Assembly: GCA_017562135.1 (NCBI GenBank)
Contig: QEYB01001666.1
Span: forward strand, 186,001-250,000
Origin: Dipylidium caninum
Taxonomy: Eukaryota; Platyhelminthes; Cestoda; Cyclophyllidea; Dipylidiidae
Direction of reading: 5' to 3'
DNA: 64,000 nucleotides
Shown in pieces: positions 49,995 through 62,498 of the stretch. The number at the start of each line of letters is the position of its first letter. Positions within the stretch are counted from its first letter, which is position 1. The translations under genes and the position numbers were made by a program. Below the pieces are notes generated by a model. The model saw only the letters and a program-made list of their open reading frames with translations. It made no database searches and was not told where the DNA came from.

Positions 49995-52230
49995 TTGTAC
50001 AAGAATTTCATGAGGAGAAAGTGCCACAGAAGCATGAGGATATTTATTTGCAGTACTTGTCGAATGTACAGTTTCTGCTAGGACATGCAGACGATGGTAG
50101 AATAATGAAAACAGGAGATTTCGACATTCCTGGTAGTCCAAATTCCGGACGATCACCTTTGTTCCCACAACGAAATATCTGGGAACAGGACCCTCTTCCA
50201 ACATCATGGAAGTTCGAGGAAGGCTCAGTTCAGCTGAGGAAAGCCACTTCGGAGCATGTTCAAAAGAGAGGATTTTGTGGTAATAGTGGACATGGCGTTC
50301 AGGTGAATGAAATCAAAAGAATTTGGATGAAAAAGTCGTCATGTGCACATCTCTGCTCGCTCGCAATGAACTCGTGCCCATCTTCAAACGCCATGACAAC
50401 TGGGGAGGAAAAGCGGATTACTGCCGATTGAATGCTAAGAAAGGCTCATGTTGCGGACACTAGGAAAGTGGCCCTTCCAAATCGAGAGCAAAATTGCCTC
50501 TCAATAAGTGAGTGTTGCCGTGTGTGTGGTGGCATTCGAGGGCCAATGCCTTTGGTGCCTCTCTTAAAACCGAAACGAAAGCTCCATTCGCTGAAGTAGT
50601 GTTCGCAGCTGAATGATTTGCAGAGATAAGTGGAGGAGAAGAGGTCGTCGATGTCAGGAAACATGACGGGTTGGGGACTCGTTCGCAGAATTGCACAACG
50701 GAAGTGGCATGTTCTGTCGCATCCACCATAGGTCCCGGAAGCAGCATCCCGACTGCCACTTGTTTCGGTTCTTACTAATTTTTGTGAAAGGCAGAATATG
50801 CAAAAATGAAGGGGATATTGAGGAGGCACCTGTTCCATTCGCCTTATCAGAAGATGAAATTACTTACAACCTGGAACATATACAAACTGACTTCCCGCTG
50901 GCAGGAAGACACTCCGAATTGGTGTGTCCACTTAAGCTAATAAATTTATTTGCTTTGACCACGAAAGGACAGATCTTGCCTGTAGTCGTGACAGTTAATT
51001 GTTTTTACAAGAAGAAGTGAAAGGGTTGACTGAGAACGTTTTATCAACGATTTTTTATAATGCATTTTCTCATTCATCTCGCCTTAAAAGATTCGATTCA
51101 ATGACAAGGAAGTTGTTACACGCCTTTTAGCCAACATGCCAGTCGACGAACCAGCAACCGTGGAAGTAGCAGCTCGCCCTCTCCCACCCGCCTGCTCCAT
51201 TCCACCACGCACCTTCGAGTGTCCCACTGCCCTCCTCATCCATTCACATGCCGGCAAGTAGTCAACTGGTTGCCCGATGTTCATTTCCACGGGTGAAGTG
51301 GATAAGATGCGTGGGCAGGTGGAGGTGTCAACCACCGAGGGAAGGTGGGGCAACGATGAGAGGCGGAAGGATGGGACGAGGAAGGAGTGCTTTTCCCCAC
51401 GCACATTGCCACACAGGTCGAATTAACTGTGGATAGGTTGAGTTGCGAAGACATCTCCTTTCGTCTGTTGTGAAAAATGGTTCAGTCTTTTCGCAGTTGA
51501 TCACTTTGATTCGAGTATACAAAGTAGTGGAAGGGGAGAAAGCAAAGTTTGACAGGGAAGAACTCTCCTACTCACAGGTTCGAGTGTGAAATAGCTTGGA
51601 CCAGTAAGTCACCCTCTCTTATTTACTAAAGTTTTTGTTGAGGGGAGAGCAGAGACTTCACTGAAGAGAGTGGAGTTTGAGCAATGTTGGAGGAAATGTT
51701 GAGTGGAATATTCGTTGCCCACGACTCATTACTGCTGTAGATGGTGTGTGATGGACGCAGATCGAGTGAGCATAACTTTGGTGAGTGTGCATTTATATCT
51801 TCCACATCTGCATCTGTGAGTTTCTGGCGATGATGATATCAGCACGTGACATTCAGAGGACAATCGCGAGGCATCTCGCAAACGCAGTTGTGAGGTGGAG
51901 AATGGAGAGGACTGCTACATTGTGGATGAGGTACCTTCGCGTCATGGCATCGCCAAGGCCCACCCAACCTACGTCTTTAATAGAGATGGATGGAATGCAC
52001 TTCGATTTGGTGAGACAAGGAAATTGGAAGACGGCGTGGAGTCGGAGGACGGGACTGGATTACACTATTTCCGCCGAGAGGTACACAGTAGTATTACCGA
52101 AGGACTGGTTGCTCGTAGGCTCTTACCCGAATGAGTGCTGATAATGGGAGAAGGAAACGCGATTTATTCGAGGAGCACATTCCCGGCCATGTCGCAGTGA
52201 ACATTCACCCGAACACGTGTTTATTGCCCT
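49995..52230 (+). repeat. Large palindrome, right arm (about 2.2 kb)
   Basis: Inverted partner of 45430-47660. On the plus strand it carries coding-like but interrupted frames in the order PQKHEDIY.. (50021-50431), CRVCGGIRGPM (about 50518-50550), VPFALSEDEITYNLE (50691-51020), a KEVVTRLLANMP-like frame near 51110 and NGEDCYIVDEVPS (51895-52134). Stops and frameshifts separate them, so the arm is a decayed copy of something once coding on this strand. No family recognised. Confidence 0.9.
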
Positions 52231-53400
52231 TCTTCGAACTTTTACCCTTGTTTGTATCATTCTACGAAAGAGCTTAATTGCATCCCCAAAGAACTGCCCT
52301 CGTCATTCCTGTTGTACCTTCTGCACCGTAGCTTTCCCTACATTCACTCAGTCGCAATCTGTCACCTTCTCCTTCTCAATCATTCAGGCATTCACTCACT
52401 CCCTCACTGGTCGCAGCCTTGCCACACCGAAGTGGAACGACTAACTCTCTGTAGGGAGGATTTACAGACATTCTCTTGGGGGCAGAGTTGCGAGTGGGCG
52501 GTGATGTCGTTTTGAGCTCTACAATCGCCATGGTGTTAATGATGTGTGGGTGACTGCTCCGCTCGTCATCCTAGCGTTTGACAATGGGCGATTTGGAGCA
52601 TTTCCACTTTGACGTAATCGTCCACGTGGTATTAAGTCGAATATTTCTTCAAAACTGCACTTGTGTGGTACTGCTTCGAGTTACATTTTCAGCCTATATT
52701 ACTGTAGATGACCTCGTCACTTCTTAGTTATTCACTCCGACTGATAAGGAAGCCTCAATAACGTTCAACACATAGGCCGTTCGACGCGGAATACTGCTTG
52801 GACACATCTCCGCCGCATTCGAACTTTGGTCACGAAAAAGCAGATGAATCCTCCTAGCATCCTCTAAATAATTACGTATCAGTGATAATGTTCGCATTTC
52901 CAAGTATGCCTACTACGCAATTACACAACGTAATCTTCGAGTTTGCCATCTCTTAATTCGGGAATGAGGACTAACACCTCCTCTACTCACTCAACTCCTC
53001 TGTACAAGGCGTTTGTAGCGGTTCACAAGAGAAATGTATGGGAGGCGTTAAGGCGGGAGCAACGATAGAAGCATGCAGCTAGTTTACCTTTCTAACATCG
53101 TAGACCGCACTCGGTCGTTTTATCCTAACACCAGGGGGGAGAATGGGCTGTATGTAGGAGGTTTTGCACAAGTTTTATGGGATTACTGGGTAATCCAAAC
53201 CCCTGCACCCTAATGCAAGACCTGTTCGTCTTGATGCTCCTCCTCCACTCGGGTGTATCTCTAACGTGGATAATGGGGACCGTAATAGGCCTACGCCGCA
53301 CTTTAATGTTAATCTTCCCCACGTCACCCCGAAACTTTTGGCACTGTTACATTCTTAAAGTCAAACAAGGCAGAAAATTACTTCGGAATTCCCATCTCAA
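52231..53400 (+). repeat. Repeat family R, continuation beyond the right arm
   Basis: Homology to the copy at 40.9-42.0 kb continues past the palindrome end: 52290-52560 resembles 41090-41370 (AGTGGAACGACTAACTC landmark), and 52935-53300 resembles 41640-42010 (TTTGCCATCTCTT, AGAAATGTATG and CAATGCAAGA/AATGCAAGAC landmarks). So the palindrome arm is only part of a longer unit, estimated at over 4 kb. Confidence 0.65.
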
Positions 53401-54026
53401 TGGTTGATTTAGCCCACTCCTTGGACGTTAAGTCAGGTAAAACCGCATCTATAATGTGAATATCCCGTACTTTCTGTTACTACGACGTTAAAAATGGTGG
53501 TGGCTGGAAAACTTTGCTCGACTTTCACATAATGAGTAAAAATTTGTCTCCAAATCTTCGCATTTCGTGTCTATTCATGGCATATTACAACCTACTGCCC
53601 TATCATCATTATGATGATCTTATTCGTGATAGCAGAAATTCAGTTTAACCGTTTCGCTTTATCCCGATCTCATCGTCACACAGCAGCATATGGTCTTATT
53701 GTGCATATTGGCGGATTAACGGTAGATCAGTTGTAGTCACGTAATATCAAATCAGCTGTCAGACTGCGAACATGACCTGCCGCCTTCCGGTAGACAACAA
53801 ATACAAATTTGAGCTTACTGCGATCGAGTTCCATCCTGATTGGTGGACAAGACTATATAATCATAACAGCTATCGCCGCTGGTCATAATTTTATCCCGAT
53901 CAGCTATATAGGGTCTGTCTCCATGTGGGTAGGTTTAACCGCCTTCCCTCTGTAATATGGTTGGATTCCACCTTTTCTTTATTCTGGAGTCTTATTGTAG
54001 AATTATGATTCAAAGGCGGCGACACA
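53401..54026. other. 5' flank of the orphan ORF
   Basis: It lies between the repeat cluster and the ORF at 54027. It includes AT-rich segments (ACTATATAATCATAAC at about 53850 and CAGCTATATAGGG at about 53900) that could be TATA-like, but with no way to rank them. No other feature is seen. Confidence 0.35.
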
Positions 54027-54521
54027 ATGTGGAAACAAGACAATTCCAGGCCTGAATCTATCTCACCATTCCGCACACCAAAGAGTGATGAAGACGAATG
54101 TCTTGAAGTTGAAGAATTCGAGGGTGTCCAGTTCGCACCAAACTTTCCCGATGAAAACATGCCTTATTACCCGAACAACTGTGCCAACGGTTACACAGCC
54201 ACAGAAGAACTAAACGGTCTATCAAACGGTGTTGAAACCACACAGCCTACGTGGGTCCTGACCTACGGCATCCCCTTCTCAAATGTTGTGCAGACTTTCA
54301 GCGAGGATCGGGTGTTAGAAATGCTCGACCTCTCAAGACAAAACAGCGTACTGACCTGCTTTCCTTCCATAGAGGAGGCCGAAGTGGCCACCTTACGTTT
54401 TGGCGTTGATGCATCTGATACAGATTTCAGTGTGCTCGAAGTTTTCGTGGACGAAGTTATCTCCATACTTCGCAATGATCTTAGTGTTACTGACTTACTT
54501 CGGTCAGCCTTTAACCGATGA
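54027..54521 (+). CDS. Single-exon orphan protein, 164 residues
   Basis: I do not recognise the family. The frame is intact and intron-free, and its composition is protein-like and unlike the decayed frames of the neighbouring repeats. The first 45 residues are acidic and probably disordered (SPFRTPKSDEDECLEVEEFE). After a linker, residues about 78-164 look folded: a TWVLTYGIPF strand-like segment, a helix-like SEDRVLEMLDL, then EVFVDEVISILRNDL and a C-terminal VTDLLRSAFNR. There is no signal peptide, membrane segment or zinc-binding cluster. An AATAAA lies at 54599-54604, about 80 bp after the stop. The ATG at 54027-54029 is the first in the frame. It could be a lineage-specific gene or a retrocopy of a spliced gene. 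Confidence 0.6.
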   Translation: MWKQDNSRPESISPFRTPKSDEDECLEVEEFEGVQFAPNFPDENMPYYPNNCANGYTATEELNGLSNGVETTQPTWVLTYGIPFSNVVQTFSEDRVLEMLDLSRQNSVLTCFPSIEEAEVATLRFGVDASDTDFSVLEVFVDEVISILRNDLSVTDLLRSAFNR

Positions 54522-54598
54522 AGTGTGTTGCGGCAGCACTCACAGTGCTGCTTACATACAGACAGTAACCTGTGTTTTGTGTACTAATTTTGGTTCAA

Positions 54599-54604
54599 AA
54601 TAAA
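54599..54604 (+). promoter_or_regulatory. Candidate polyadenylation signal (AATAAA)
   Basis: Canonical hexamer about 80 bp downstream of the stop of the 54027-54521 ORF, a distance typical of a short 3' UTR. It supports that ORF being transcribed in this direction but does not prove it. Confidence 0.45.
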
Positions 54605-57600
54605 GCGTTGGTCCACAAGGCCTCTATTCTATTCCTCCTTCCACTGGCAACCACAATAGATTTGGCAGCATACAAGGGGGAAAGACAAGCTGTCCATGGG
54701 TTAAGTCGTGGTTGTTGGACGATAAAAGCAAAGGAAGCTCATTTACAACCTCTATCTGCCACCTCACAGCTGACAATCCACGAGGAAACTAGAGTGAAAT
54801 TTGCAACTACGTTGGACGTGACGTGTAGCTCGTCCCCACCGAGGCGCTTTAAAATACTAATTTTTTGGCACGTGTTTAGAGTGAAGGTGACATTTAGAAG
54901 CAACGTAGATTAGAAAGAACCGACTAGTTGCTACGAGATGGAATTCTACAAAGGTTATCATAGCGGCTGTGACAAATAATTTGGGAAGTTAAAGCTTACG
55001 ATTAAACAAAAACCAAGTGATGTCAAACGATCAGAAAAATGGCTCCTTCACTGGATGCGTGGGGTGAATTTTGGAATACATACATAATTGGGCTATGCCA
55101 CGAGACCTAACAGTAAATGCACCGAATTCAGCGGTGATCCTAAAGCCGTATGATGTCAGAATGGCAGCCTCGCAATCGCAACTGTAATGCAACAGACAAC
55201 TCAAAACTCTCCCCTCCGAGGGGAGGTCTGTGGACCCTCACTAAACTGTATTAATCCTATCAGTTGGGAGTGACAAATTGACAAAAAATGGTGATTGACT
55301 GAGTAATTAGATGGTAAGTCGTCCGAAGGGAAGATATGTGAAGAGTGAGCGGTTTGGATGGAAGTATGTGCGTATACATCAGCGGTTTGATTGGAGCTCG
55401 TCGAAAGAGGTGTTAACCTCTCCCTTTGTCAAACTCGTCTACATGAACAGGTCGGTTTTCGCCACCAAACCGCCTCCTTCACCATCTGTACGCCAGAGAA
55501 TTGCTGCAAGACCGTGTGTCTATTTTGCCTCAGCTGGGAGGTGACCTTGCAGCTCACCTCGGTGTCTACGTGTCACAGGGTTACGTTGGAACACCACTGT
55601 GTGTGTTCGTGGGTGTGTGCATATGTAATCTCTCTGCCAAGTGACAAGGAAAGTTGGCGAATGAATATGACTTTAGCACAGAACATGTCGACCACGAGGG
55701 CATCCTGACGCAAAATGACGTGTGTTGCATTTAGGCGGAGGCGGATGCTTGGAAAGCCAACTCACCTGAGACGGACATCAGCGTAAATATGTGAACTGCT
55801 GTGAACCCACGTCTGCAATGACAATCTGTGACACCAGTGTATAGCAGTAACGAACGACCTGCTAAACACGTTGTAAACCATGCTGCTGTAGTCTTACACA
55901 TACCGCTCGCAACATGCATTACCTCCCGGTCAAAGCGGGGAGCGGATGTTAGGGAATTCGGTCTCATGTTAGTGAGAGAAGAAGAGACGTTCTCCCCCCT
56001 GCCGTACCCTCTCTGGCCTCTCGTAATGTGCCAAAGTCGAGACAGTTTTTGCGGACTTGGAATTTGAGTGCCAGCCATCCTTCGGATCGAAGCTAATTCA
56101 CTTGGAAACTAACGGCTCCCACTCTCGTGCGACGGGAGTCAGTTACGCGCATCGGGCCTATGTGAATACAAAATGTCAGTAGGAACTGAAGCCCTTGATG
56201 CACACTTTTTTTCTGACATTCCTCAGATGGATGCCTGGTAAGCCAATCTTCTTGCTGCAATGGCAGGCGGTTGCGGTTGAGATGTTGCTGGCCATTCAGG
56301 TTTTTGTGCGTGTCCATCTGTCCGCCCCTCCGCGTGTCTGCGAGGGTGGCTGATTGGTCGCGAAATATTATTCGCGTGCGCTGAGTGAAAGTAGAGCTCA
56401 ATGATGTTTAACATTCCATTTTCCCCAACAATTCCCTACCGTCGTGGACGGAAAGAGGGATTTTTAATAGGCTAAATATTTCGTCTTTCCCTTAGTTCGC
56501 TCCTGTCCTCTCATGGCATATGCCTTTGTACTTCGACTATTTCCAAGACATTTGGCTGCTTCGCCTTCCTTATCATTGACTTACAAAGTTCCTTCTTTAT
56601 TTGTACACTTTTGTCGCCTACATAATTTCTTGTGTCAATTTTATACATGAAATCTCCATTTTAGGCCTGTAGCAACTGTATAACTTTCAACGGGAAGTAA
56701 TTTTTGCCTCATTTAGTCCACTCTTTCGAGTAAACTCCTTACATTAGCATCAAGGCTTTGAGGAATGGAAACTATTTGTATTGTCTAATTTTTTATTTTT
56801 GTGTAAATTAAGGTTAACTGACAGGTACTGCGTGGCAGTAGTAACGATGCGAAATGACATGGTGAGCTTCCTGGACTGAGACCACAACCAAGTAAATATT
56901 AATTTGTTGTAACCAATTTTCTTTCTCATTTCTCGACACCATATGCCGAAATAACTCAGTTCTTGGACTTTCAGACCTTCAACTTGTAAATGCCGTTATT
57001 TTCTTAAAGTATCCCTACGGATATTCACCCTGTTGTCGGTTGAAATGCGAAAGAGCCCGTCTGATTTTAATTTTTCCCTTATGCTACAAATCGGTTCACC
57101 AACTCGATTGTTTAGTTTACTGCCCGCTGGTTCACTCTCTTTCATAGCGTAACTTAATTTCTCTGGCGCTCACTTGACCGCCATCCGCATCAAAAAGTTG
57201 ACTGTGACTTTAATCTTTGGCTTTAGTTATTTGACCACTGAAAGGCTATAATCTTGACATCCACTGTGACAAACTATCAAATTTCAGCATATTAACGAAA
57301 GTGAAAGCCTTGAATATTCGTGAACGAGTCGGTACAAAGTGAGGCCACCACTGTTGAAGGTTTTTCTGCCGCAGAAGTGAACTGATAGCCAGCAAACATT
57401 ACCAGACGGTGGGTGAAGATTTCTAGATCCGAATACATGCCAAATACAGTCTGATCTTTGGCGCACTCTTGATTAGCTTTCGTGGGAGAGGCGGGTACCT
57501 AGTTACGAGTAAATCTGGAGGTGAGAATAGGAAAAAAAGGTAGGAGCATTTGATGAGAACACATGTAATGAGTCAACTTGGGCGAGTAACCATTATTTTT

Positions 57601-60600
57601 TGTGTTGTTGTGCGCGTCACTATGAGATGAAATGTTTTTTTTCCCTAAAATGTGCCCTCTTGTCTTCACATAAGGACTGATGGCCGAAGCGCTGGCCAAC
57701 ACATTAATTCAAACAAAATAGGCTGTGTTGACAGCACAAACCTGCATATTCAACATGGATAATGTCTACTTCAAAGGCGGAGATTGATGAATTCACGCGC
57801 CTACAAGTGCCAATGTCAAACATGTATTTTCACCAAATGAGGACATTTCTTTTCACCCTTAGTCCAGCTCAGAGAGTAGTTAATTGACAACACTAAGAAC
57901 TGTATTTTTTCTTTGCGGTGTTCCAACGCTTCGAAAGCCTATTAAAAGTACACGTAAGTCCGAGAACTCATGCTTGAATGTCCTTTTAATAAAGGAGAGA
58001 AGTCCGCTCCATCACATTGTAGAAGGCCAATAGCCTACCCACGGGCATCCGGAGCTTACAGGAACTGGACCGTCTTCTCTGCGCAATTACACAGTTTCTC
58101 CTAGAGGTTTCCCTTGCCGAAGAGAAATCTGCGTCCGAATTTACCATTCCGTATTTTTCTGTAGGCAACTTATTTGCATCGACGTGCTCTAAGGAATCTA
58201 ACAGGCCTTAACTTGTACTTGGTTTGTACACTGGCACAAGAGACACCATTCGACTAGTTCACTAGTCGAGGTTTTTACCAAATTTAACGTTGTGTTGGTG
58301 AAATCACATAAAACACCCAAATAGGCAATTGGCTACTATGGTGATGAGTTTGGTCTTTTTCGCGCTTTCGAAACTTAACTCTTCTTCACCAAAATGATAC
58401 GATCACACATAAAAAAGCTGATTTTCATATGACTTTCCACGGTCGCACCACAAATACCGTTTGTGTTCTTCCGGTGAATGATATGGTATGACGATGCCTG
58501 TTCGAGCTGAAGGCACAAAGAGAATTTATCATTTGCCGGAATCTTGTAACCACATTAACCTTCTAACCACATATTTTTATTACTTATGAGGAGGCATTCG
58601 AAGTGTTTTCCTGTTAGTGGCAAGTCTATTCGAGGCCAAGATGTGGAAGGTCTCATCTTTTTCACGGAATTGTCGGAGAGCTACGCTGCCGACTCATCAT
58701 AGGGAGCCACCTTTCTCCCACCCTCGAATGGAGCCTACTATTAAAGGCTTTGAACGGACAGAACTCCTACTTGAATGGACCACATTGGTAATGTGTGGCG
58801 CAGAGTGGGGGGGGGGGGGGCGAAGGGAGAGAAAAAAGATTGCCTCATCGTTTCCCTAGAGAGCAGAGATTAAATCCGGCCTGTACCACCATCTTCCCTC
58901 CGTCACCTCTGAGTGTGACGCCCTTGCATCAGTATCTAGCATCCCCCAGTGAATGTGAACAACACATCTACCCGAAAGTGTACTCACGTGGTCACAACAC
59001 AAATAAAACTTATGATTTAAAAAGTTGGCGGTTCACTAGTAGACGTCACGGTTGAGGTGAGGCAAAACACGTGGCATAGTCTTAAATAGACAGTGCGTAA
59101 ACCGAAAACTATCCATAACATTTTTTGGTCATTAAAATATTATATATCTTAACTTGTATCAATTTTTAATTGCTTATAAAGAGACCTCCTACTTCCCCAA
59201 ATGGGTCCTCACTTCTTCAACAATGATAAGTTCTTCACGTTTTAAATGGGTGAAATAATGGTTCACCTGGGAGCTCCTCCATTTTTCCCGTGTCATAGTA
59301 TGAGATCACGCGTTATCATGTTGAAGGGCTCTTTTTGTAATTAACTAAAATAGACCGTTCTGCGAAGAACTCTTTCCTAATCGCCCCAGTTGTTAGCACC
59401 ACACTGTGGCTGTAACGGTCGGACCAGGTTCCAACAGTTCGTGTCGTGTGAATCCCAAAAAGATCCAAATACACGCAAACATTGGCCTCCCTTATTGTCA
59501 GTGATGTCTTAGTCGTCAAAAAGGGCACTTTTCTGGTAGAAAGCCATTGTTTTACTCGCATCTCAAGTTACAATTCGTGGCAGAAACGGATCGGAGGCGC
59601 AGACTGTACGATTCATCGGGAAGGTAAATTCCCTTCCCATAAACTTTTCCTATACGAGGTCGATGATCATGGGCTGTAGACCTTAGACAGTCACTCTGCG
59701 TAGCAAAATTCCCCAGTGATTTGACGAGGATTTGAATCCACCATCACCTTCAGGATGCCTTTCGTTCACCATTTTCGGGATTTCTGTTTCCATTTCTACA
59801 CATTTTAACTCATCCATCACACTTTTTTGGTTTTATACCATCGTCGTTTCCCTTCAATTGTTGGTCCTGATATCCCTCCTCCGAAACAGAACGTAATTTT
59901 TTTTATCCGCAAAATAGAATAAACAACCGGGGTTGACCGTAACTTCAAAGCTTACGTGTTTTCTGAGACCTGACTCGACACAAACTGATAGTGAATATTA
60001 TTACATGCAAAAATTCCTACGACTTTTAAGGATACCTAATAAATTGTGAGTAAATCTGGTATGACATGTGTCAAGTCACACGCTGTCCTCATTATCACAG
60101 CAGATTTGCGAAATAAGGCTCAAAATTATGTTGAGCTTTAGATAATTAGGAAGATTGTAATGATATCCCACGAAGACTACAGACAGACCACACTTTCCTC
60201 CTCCCGAAATATCCACCTCTCAGCTCTAACTGATCCATTTCACTTCCTGACCGAGAGGCGGAGTTTCACGTTTTGTGCTTGAAGGTCTGCTGACAAAGTT
60301 ACTGCATTCTAAGACTGTCATGCCTACAAATGAGACTCACTCCTAATTTCTCAAGGGGATGTACGAAGCCACTGATGGAGAGTTGTGCCGGGATGCTTTC
60401 TCCTTGTCCTTCTCCCCATGCCTTGGGTGTCCTCATCTCTCCTCAATAGGTTATGAAGATTTAAGAGAAATTGGGATACCCGATATCACATGGATGAACT
60501 GTAACTAGGGCTATTTCCCCTCTGCTTTGAGGCAGAGGGGACGGACAGGCGTGTGGGTCAAGGTTTTGCCTTTCACGCAGCTTCGTCCTACTTCGATAGG

Positions 60601-62498
60601 GATGATATAACCGAAAGGAGCCAGATCTGGACTAGGGAAAGTCTGAAAATCCTAACTTCGTAACATTCTGTCAAAATGTTACGCTTATTGTCCTCATTTC
60701 TCTTAAACACGACAATACAAATCCGCCAGTACAGATTTTCGCCTTAACCAAATGCAATTTTTGCACGAAGTCCAGAAGGGTAGTGGGACTTTTCCGTTGG
60801 TAGTGGAGAGTGGTCGAGCTACCACCGGTAAGTTCTCTTCTACGGCGTAGACAATGTCCCCTGCCCTTTACCCTCCCCAATACTAACACTTTTGTTAGCG
60901 GAAAGCGAATCCCTGGACAAGAATGGGTTCACAATTGTCCAATTTCATTATTTTCACCTCAAAATCCGATTTATTAGAACATTTTTAAACTGATACACCA
61001 GCGGTGTTCGGAAAGGACACGTGAGGTAGCAGAAAAATGTGAACCTCAAAGGACGACTAAGCTGGCAGCGTCTGGTAGCACAAACAGCGCTGATGCAAGA
61101 GAAATCAGCACTGTGTTAAGCGAGTTGAAAGCAGTAAACTGCTTGTGAAGATATTTGGACAGGAAGAACACAATTATATTCGTTTTACCAGTTGCCAACG
61201 TTTACACACCAGCCTACGTTCAGTGTTTAATAAAAGTGTGAGAGAATTGCGGGGTTAGCTGTTTATATGAAATATATTGTTCGGAACTCAGATATTTACA
61301 AGATGAAATGGACAAGATTAGCTAAAAAGGAACCTTGTAGCGTAGCTGGCCTTATGTACAAAATCAGCCGCAGAATTGCTAAATTGCAAAAGCTTCAAGA
61401 TAGTCTCCCACTTCGCCCTCATTTGGGTGTCCGGGTGATGACTGCATGGGTGATATTTTTTGACATGCCAAAGATACATTGCCAGGAACTTCAGCCACAT
61501 GCAATTAGTGCGAGGGCGGAAAAGCCACCAGCGGTTCCTTTATAAAGGAAAAAAAAGGGGAGGAAGAAAAGAAACTCGGTGATAGTTTACATGATCATTA
61601 TCTAATATGTGGTCGATTGTGATTACCCGACTTCCGTTTCCATTTCGGTGTATATAATGTCCACTGCCGAGTTCCTAAGACGAGCCAATTCACAGACTTT
61701 TGTCAAGTCCGTAAACACAGGGGTCTTATCTAAAGGGGGAGAAGACAAAGCCTCATTAACTTGTTTTAGTCTGCGGTGAGTCTTACACAGAGGTCGAGGT
61801 ACGTGACCAGACAGGCGGGGTGGATAGTGTTTCTTATGTTAACAATTTTTGTACATGTTTTCACATATTCACTCTTCTCCATACATCGAGTTACTATTAC
61901 AGAAGACGAAGTTTTGAAACATCATTGTAGGCTTAATGGGGGTGGACAGTGGGAGACTCTAGTTTGACCTTGAGAGCGCGGACAGTTTTCCGCGCTGTCA
62001 AGGCCACGGAGTTGTACCCGCCCCAATCACCTCAGTGACCATCTAAGCCAAGGTTAAGGATGAACAGTAACAAAAATTGCTTTTCGTATTTGCACAGATG
62101 TAGAAAAGTAAAGGTAACAGAGTAAAATACGGTATTGCTAGACCGGCCGTCTACTAATCGTCAGAATGTAGTTAAACTCGACAAAAAATGTGACACCCGA
62201 CATCTACTGGCGGGTGGACGCAGAAAGTGACCCGATAGAATTAGAATTTTGTCACGAGTGACTAAACCGCCAGATATCAATCTTTTGGACCGGGTTTTAC
62301 TCACATTTACGCTAGAGTCGACGAAGTTTAACATGACATCATTACATTTAGGAATTCATAGCATAGCAGGGTATGTGGGGGGAAAGAATATCGCCTTAGC
62401 AGACGGTAAACAGCATTTCAAGATGAAAAGCAGTCAATTTTGCCTTAGTTGGAACCGAGTATTTGCAGCTATCGTAAGTGTGGCGGTGCGGAACATAC
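54605..62498. other. Long region without a recognised gene
   Basis: None of the scattered 60-115 codon ORFs here shows a domain, splice structure or family resemblance. The segments at about 55730-55790 and 56215-56290 share a GGATGC.TGG.AAGCCAA landmark and may be short repeat copies. A run of 14 G is at 58807-58820. The C-terminal exon or exons of haspin (minus) may lie in this interval, but I did not find the expected aspartate-rich and VYR-like motifs. Confidence 0.45.

Noticed and set aside
39698..53400. Many 60-160 codon ORFs in the repeat cluster taken as genes
   Set aside because: They recur with frameshifts and stops between copies and on both strands; they are better explained as remnants of one repeat family.
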